Source: CAZGAQ01 sp964523405 (lineage in GTDB: Bacteria; Planctomycetota; Phycisphaerae; UBA1845; Fen-1342). Taken from it: DNA of 64,000 nucleotides. This document shows positions 60,690 to 64,000 of the stretch, piece after piece. Numbering within the stretch: the first letter of the stretch is position 1; every line of letters begins with the position of its first letter. The notes under the pieces were generated by a model that had not been told where the DNA came from, ran no database searches, and was given only the letters and a program-made list of their open reading frames with translations. The DNA is taken from the NCBI GenBank assembly GCA_964523405.1, contig CAZGAQ010000018.1, positions 1 to 64,000 of the forward strand. The letters run 5' to 3'. Position numbers and translations under genes: made by a program.

Positions 60690-61799
60690 CTAGGAGTCCC
60701 TCTTGCGCAGCGGCATTTCCAGGATCGCGATGACGGTGAGTACCATCAGCACGATCACGCCGACTGTCACCGTCTGGCGCAGGTTCGCCCCAGGCAGCAG
60801 CGTTGCGGCCAGAACGGTCGTAGCCGCCGTGAGGTAGATCGTGAGCACGGCCTGGCGCCGGTCGAGGCCGCGCTCAACGAGGCGATGGGAAAAGTGACGC
60901 TGGTCGCCTTTCATCGGGTTGCGCCCTTCGAGCAGGCGGATCACGACGACGCTGGTGAAGTCGTACAGCGGGACAGCCAGAATGACGAGCGGCATCGCCA
61001 GCGCGTACGGCGGCGCCCCGTGCCCGCTTTGGAAGTAGGTCGTCAGCACGGAGACCGTCGCGAGCATGTACCCGACGACGAGGCTGCCACCATCGCCCAT
61101 GAAGATGCGGGCCGGCGGAAAGTTGTAGACCAGGAAGCCCGCGACCGCGCCCAGGAACACGCACGCCAAGGCTGGCACAAGCACCTGCCCCGCCATCAGA
61201 CCGCACACGGCGAACCCCGCGAGGCAGATGGTGCCGATGCCGGCGCTGAGCCCATCCATGTTGTCGAGGAAGTTCAGGGCGTTGATGATGACGACGAACC
61301 ACGCGGTCGTCAGCACGATGGACACGCCGACGCCAGCGAATTCCGCGATGCGCACGCGCCCCACGGCGGCAACGAACACCGCCACCGCCACGATCGCCAA
61401 CAGCTTGCGCCACGGCGGTAGCGGCCACTTATCGTCGATCAGCCCCAGCACGTGCAACGCCAAGCCACCGGCGAGAATGATCAGGGTCTGCGCCGTGCGG
61501 CTGCGAATGCCGCCAAGGTACGCGCGCGCGAGCTCGCCCAGGTGGGCGATCGTCCAGGATTCGGGCAGTATGCAGGAGAGCGCGACCGCCAGACCAATGG
61601 CCACCCACGCCGCCAGGAAGATCGCCACGCCCCCTCCGTAGGGCATCGGCGCCCGATGCGACTTGTGCCCCCCCGGCCGATCCACGAACCCGATCCGCAG
61701 CGCCACGCGTCGGGCGAGCAGGGTCAAGCCGGCCGATACCACCAGCACGCCACCGGCCACGCCGACCAAGGCGAGCGTCAACCACACGGCGCGACTCAT
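60690..61799 (-). CDS. WecA/MraY-family undecaprenyl-phosphate sugar-1-phosphate transferase
   Basis: 369 residues, about 11 helices. Family motifs: GFVDRPGGHKSHRAPMPYGG (~35-54), LHVLGLIDDKWPLPPWRKLL (with the Asp pair), ALNFLDNMDGLSAGIGTICL (catalytic aspartate) and ARIFMGDGGSLVVGYMLATV, then HFSHRLVERGLDRRQAV. It starts a lipid-linked polysaccharide by putting a sugar-1-phosphate (probably GlcNAc-1-P) on undecaprenyl phosphate. The ATG at 61799 overlaps the DUF4416 stop by 4 bases. Confidence 0.92.
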   Translation of the reverse strand: MSRAVWLTLALVGVAGGVLVVSAGLTLLARRVALRIGFVDRPGGHKSHRAPMPYGGGVAIFLAAWVAIGLAVALSCILPESWTIAHLGELARAYLGGIRSRTAQTLIILAGGLALHVLGLIDDKWPLPPWRKLLAIVAVAVFVAAVGRVRIAEFAGVGVSIVLTTAWFVVIINALNFLDNMDGLSAGIGTICLAGFAVCGLMAGQVLVPALACVFLGAVAGFLVYNFPPARIFMGDGGSLVVGYMLATVSVLTTYFQSGHGAPPYALAMPLVILAVPLYDFTSVVVIRLLEGRNPMKGDQRHFSHRLVERGLDRRQAVLTIYLTAATTVLAATLLPGANLRQTVTVGVIVLMVLTVIAILEMPLRKRDS

Positions 61800-62371
61800 G
61801 GTGCCCCCTCTGGCCGCGGCGGCGCGGACTCGGTCTCCTGGCGCTGCTCGCGCAGGCGCGTCCGCACCTGTATGAACCACGCGTGGTAGTCCGGCGCAGC
61901 GTAGTCGGGATACGTCCACAGTTGCGGTCGCCACGCCCCGTCGCTGTACTGCAAGGTGACCTCGGCGTAGATGCCGCTGCCAAGGTAGATGCGGTGCGCA
62001 CGGTCCTTGGTCGTCGCCAACACCAGTTTGCCGAGGTCGATATAGCCCGGATCGATGTTCACCGGCCTCGGGGCGTCGGCCAGCAGGCACTGGTCGGCAA
62101 TCTCCTCTTCGAGTGCGTTGGTCTCGCGTTTGATGTCGGCCAGGGTCTGCGGCGGGATCAGCGGGGTGAAGCTGACGAACTGCCGCAAAAGGTGCGGGCC
62201 CATCTCGGCCGTGTAGTAGTCCGTCCGCTCGAAGGGCCAGAGCGGGCTCTCCAGGTCCACCGGCCCCCAGCGCCGTCCGACGAGCTGGATGGCGCGGCGC
62301 AACAAGTCTGGGTCCCCGCTGAGCAGGCCGGCGAAGAGCTTCACGGGTTGGGGAGTGCGTGGTCGCGCCAT
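61796..62371 (-). CDS. DUF4416-family protein
   Basis: 191 residues, soluble. The DUF4416 pattern is clear: KLFAGLLSGDPDLLRRAIQL, ESPLWPFERTDYYTAEMGP, LLRQFVSFTPLIPPQTLADI, RPVNIDPGYIDLGKLVLATT, RAHRIYLGSGIYAEVTLQYS. Function of the family is unknown. The start at 62371 has a TAAACT -10-like box only 7 bases upstream and no clear ribosome site, which could mean a leaderless mRNA. It is translationally coupled to the WecA-like gene, so a role in envelope polysaccharide is possible. Confidence 0.88.
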   Translation of the reverse strand: MARPRTPQPVKLFAGLLSGDPDLLRRAIQLVGRRWGPVDLESPLWPFERTDYYTAEMGPHLLRQFVSFTPLIPPQTLADIKRETNALEEEIADQCLLADAPRPVNIDPGYIDLGKLVLATTKDRAHRIYLGSGIYAEVTLQYSDGAWRPQLWTYPDYAAPDYHAWFIQVRTRLREQRQETESAPPRPEGAP

Positions 62372-62668
62372 GGCGGGAAGTTTAGCGTCCGAATACCATG
62401 CGGGCGAGCGGAGCCCGTGTTGGGCCGCCGTCCCTGCCCGGTCGTTTCGAGCCCGGACGACCGAGAAACTCCACTGCCGGCGCCGGCTGGCCCGCGTGGG
62501 CCGGGCGGCGTAGTGCGGAAGGAGTCTCGGAACGACGATCTTACCTACACTACAGTACGGTGCTCGGGCGAACGCGGTTTGCCGGCGGTGCCGCACGATC
62601 GATGATCGGTCGCTGCGGGCGTCGCAATCAGGCCCGCCGGCGCGACCGCGTACGGAGTGCAGTCCAGG

Positions 62669-63919
62669 ATGAACATCGCGCTATTTGAGGACCACGGTGT
62701 GGAACGGCTCTACCCCCTGACGTGGGTGCGCGCGCCGTTCGAGTTGCGCTGCGGGCGCGATCTGCTCGTGGATAAGCTGCGCACGCACCTGGGACCGCGA
62801 ATCGTCCGGCTGGTCCTGCGACCGTGGGTCCAGCCGGTGGTCGGCGAGCGCGTGCGTCTGGATGACGCGGACAACGCGCAGGACTGGTGCTTCCTCAATG
62901 CGCGCGCCCTGGTGACGGGCAACGTGAGCCTGCCGCGGGTGGGGGTGGTGTGGCGCCAGGACGGGGACGTGGTGGCGGTTGGCGTACGCGCCGCAGATGT
63001 GGCGAGCCTGACGGCCGAGTTCTTTCAGCAGCGCGACGCGGTGGATGAATGGGCCGCGCAGTGGCGGACGGAGGAACTGCCGGAAAGCGTGCGCCTGTTG
63101 AAGTATCCCTGGGAGCCGGCGTTGCTGAACCACGACGAATTGGTGCGGCAGCTGGCTGACGCGGGGACGATCGGCCGGCGCGGCCTGATCTACCCCGGCG
63201 CACACCTGGTGCAGCCGGAACAGATTTGCGTGCAGATCGGAGCGAAGGTGAAGCCGGGCGTCGTGCTGGACGCCGAGGAAGGCCCGATCTACATCGACCG
63301 CGACGCCCTCATTCAGCCGAACGCGGTGCTCGAAGGCCCCTGTTACATTGGCGCGGGCACGATCATCCGCCCCGGCTCGCTGATTCGCCCCGGCACGTCG
63401 ATCGGGCCGGTCTGCAAGGTCGGCGGCGAGGTCGAGGCCAGCATCATTCAGGGTCACACCAACAAGCAGCACGATGGTTTCATCGGCCACAGCTTCGTGG
63501 CCGAGTGGGTGAATTTCGGCGCCGATACGATCACGAGCGATCTGAAGAACACGTACGGCACGATTCGCGTGAACATTAACGGCGTGGGCGTGGAGTCCGG
63601 GCAGCATTTCATTGGCGCTATTGTCGGCGATCACGCCAAGACCGGCATCGGCACGATGCTCCCCACGGGCAGTTTGATCGGCATCGCAGCCAACGTCTTC
63701 GCGCAGCAGGCGGTCCCGAAATTCGTACCGTCGTTCGCGTGGCTGACCGACAGCGGCATGACGCCGTGCCGCGTTGAGAAGGTGCTCGACATCGCGCGCA
63801 TCGTGATGGAACGGCGCGACGTGGCACTAAGTGACGACGTGGCGCAGCTCCTGCGGAAGACGGCCGAGTTGGCGCGGCAAGTGGAAGCAGCGGGGTGGGC
63901 AACGAGAAACACCGAGTAG
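62669..63919 (+). CDS. GlmU-like sugar-nucleotidyltransferase-related protein with left-handed beta-helix
   Basis: 416 residues. The N-terminal ~170 residues are the unusual GlmU-like half (RLYPLTWVRAPFELRCGRDL) with no GxGTRM nucleotide-binding loop. The C-terminal half is a hexapeptide left-handed beta-helix (GAKVKPGVVLDAEEGPIYID, AVLEGPCYIGAGTIIRPGSL, HTNKQHDGFIGHSFVAEWVN, GTMLPTGSLIGIAANVF). It matches the TIGR03991-type 'putative sugar nucleotidyltransferase' group. The helix half can bind CoA or sugar nucleotide; whether the first half is a transferase is doubtful. The ATG at 62669 is used; a GTG 12 bases upstream is an alternative. Divergent from the DUF4416 gene, so it joins the polysaccharide cluster by context. 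Confidence 0.85.
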   Translation: MNIALFEDHGVERLYPLTWVRAPFELRCGRDLLVDKLRTHLGPRIVRLVLRPWVQPVVGERVRLDDADNAQDWCFLNARALVTGNVSLPRVGVVWRQDGDVVAVGVRAADVASLTAEFFQQRDAVDEWAAQWRTEELPESVRLLKYPWEPALLNHDELVRQLADAGTIGRRGLIYPGAHLVQPEQICVQIGAKVKPGVVLDAEEGPIYIDRDALIQPNAVLEGPCYIGAGTIIRPGSLIRPGTSIGPVCKVGGEVEASIIQGHTNKQHDGFIGHSFVAEWVNFGADTITSDLKNTYGTIRVNINGVGVESGQHFIGAIVGDHAKTGIGTMLPTGSLIGIAANVFAQQAVPKFVPSFAWLTDSGMTPCRVEKVLDIARIVMERRDVALSDDVAQLLRKTAELARQVEAAGWATRNTE

Positions 63920-64000
63920 TCGTACTCGCGCGCGAACTCCGCGCGATGGCTTCGCGTGCACACCCTGCCCCGCCACGGGCCGGGAAGTCTGCGCTTCGGG

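Noticed and set aside
1..64000. CRISPR arrays, insertion sequences, integrase or phage genes
   Set aside because: No regularly spaced repeats and no transposase, integrase or capsid motifs were seen in any frame read.

Overview
The window is 64 kb of GC-rich, gene-dense bacterial chromosome with no plasmid, phage or insertion-sequence genes, no rRNA or tRNA, and no CRISPR array. The gene set suggests a planctomycete, probably of the Phycisphaerae side: a PEP-CTERM surface protein, an ECF sigma factor with an anti-sigma-like partner, an McsA/McsB pair in an organism with outer-membrane-type (TolC) genes, a DUF4347/cadherin-type giant protein, several secreted proteins and lipoproteins of unknown function, and a DUF4416 gene beside O-antigen-type genes. 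The lineage is an inference from gene content; no marker RNA is present.

Layout, left to right. 1-6360 (minus): a PSP1/RicT-type protein cut by the window edge, a large secreted unknown, a small unknown, and a YacL-type PIN-TRAM membrane protein. 6552-12305: a HhH-GPD DNA glycosylase, then a sodium:solute symporter and a GH38 alpha-mannosidase transcribed divergently from a promoter region with inverted repeats. 12328-23759: the most interesting part, a 1480-residue DUF4347/C-type-lectin/cadherin-like protein without a Sec signal, divergent from a tight five-gene operon (TolC-like lipoprotein, HlyD adaptor, GAF-HlyD adaptor, PqqD-like/M50 protease/HlyD fusion, four-helix membrane protein). 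This looks like a type-I-like export system without an ABC ATPase. 23873-34416: a TPR protein, a lipoprotein, a U32 peptidase-type protein, an ABC-2 permease, a membrane protein, DapF, and the mcsA-mcsB operon. 34552-41971 (minus): a lipoprotein, lipoamide dehydrogenase, a GspG-like small protein, a 2-oxoacid dehydrogenase E2, and a TlpA-type fusion protein. 42369-45159: divergent TrpB2-type tryptophan synthase beta and DAHP synthase. 45265-54028: an iron-type binding lipoprotein, an ECF sigma/anti-sigma-like/STN-type operon, an MFS transporter, an orphan histidine kinase, an amidohydrolase and a membrane-anchored EEP phosphodiesterase. 54369-63919: a radical SAM/B12-type protein, a broken gene, the PEP-CTERM protein, and an envelope-polysaccharide group (O-antigen ligase-like, WecA/MraY-like, DUF4416, GlmU-like).

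Functional themes are the cell surface and envelope (export locus, PEP-CTERM protein, polysaccharide genes, GH38 plus symporter), protein quality control (McsAB, TlpA-type thioredoxin) and core biosynthesis (DapF, DAHP synthase, TrpB2, E2/E3). Several promoters that I could pick by eye carry an inverted repeat over the -35, the spacer or the -10. One intergenic region has a promoter and a good terminator on the strand opposite to its neighbours and may encode a small RNA.

Limits: all family calls come from reading motifs and translations by eye. Promoter and operator calls are pattern matches and are less certain than the genes.
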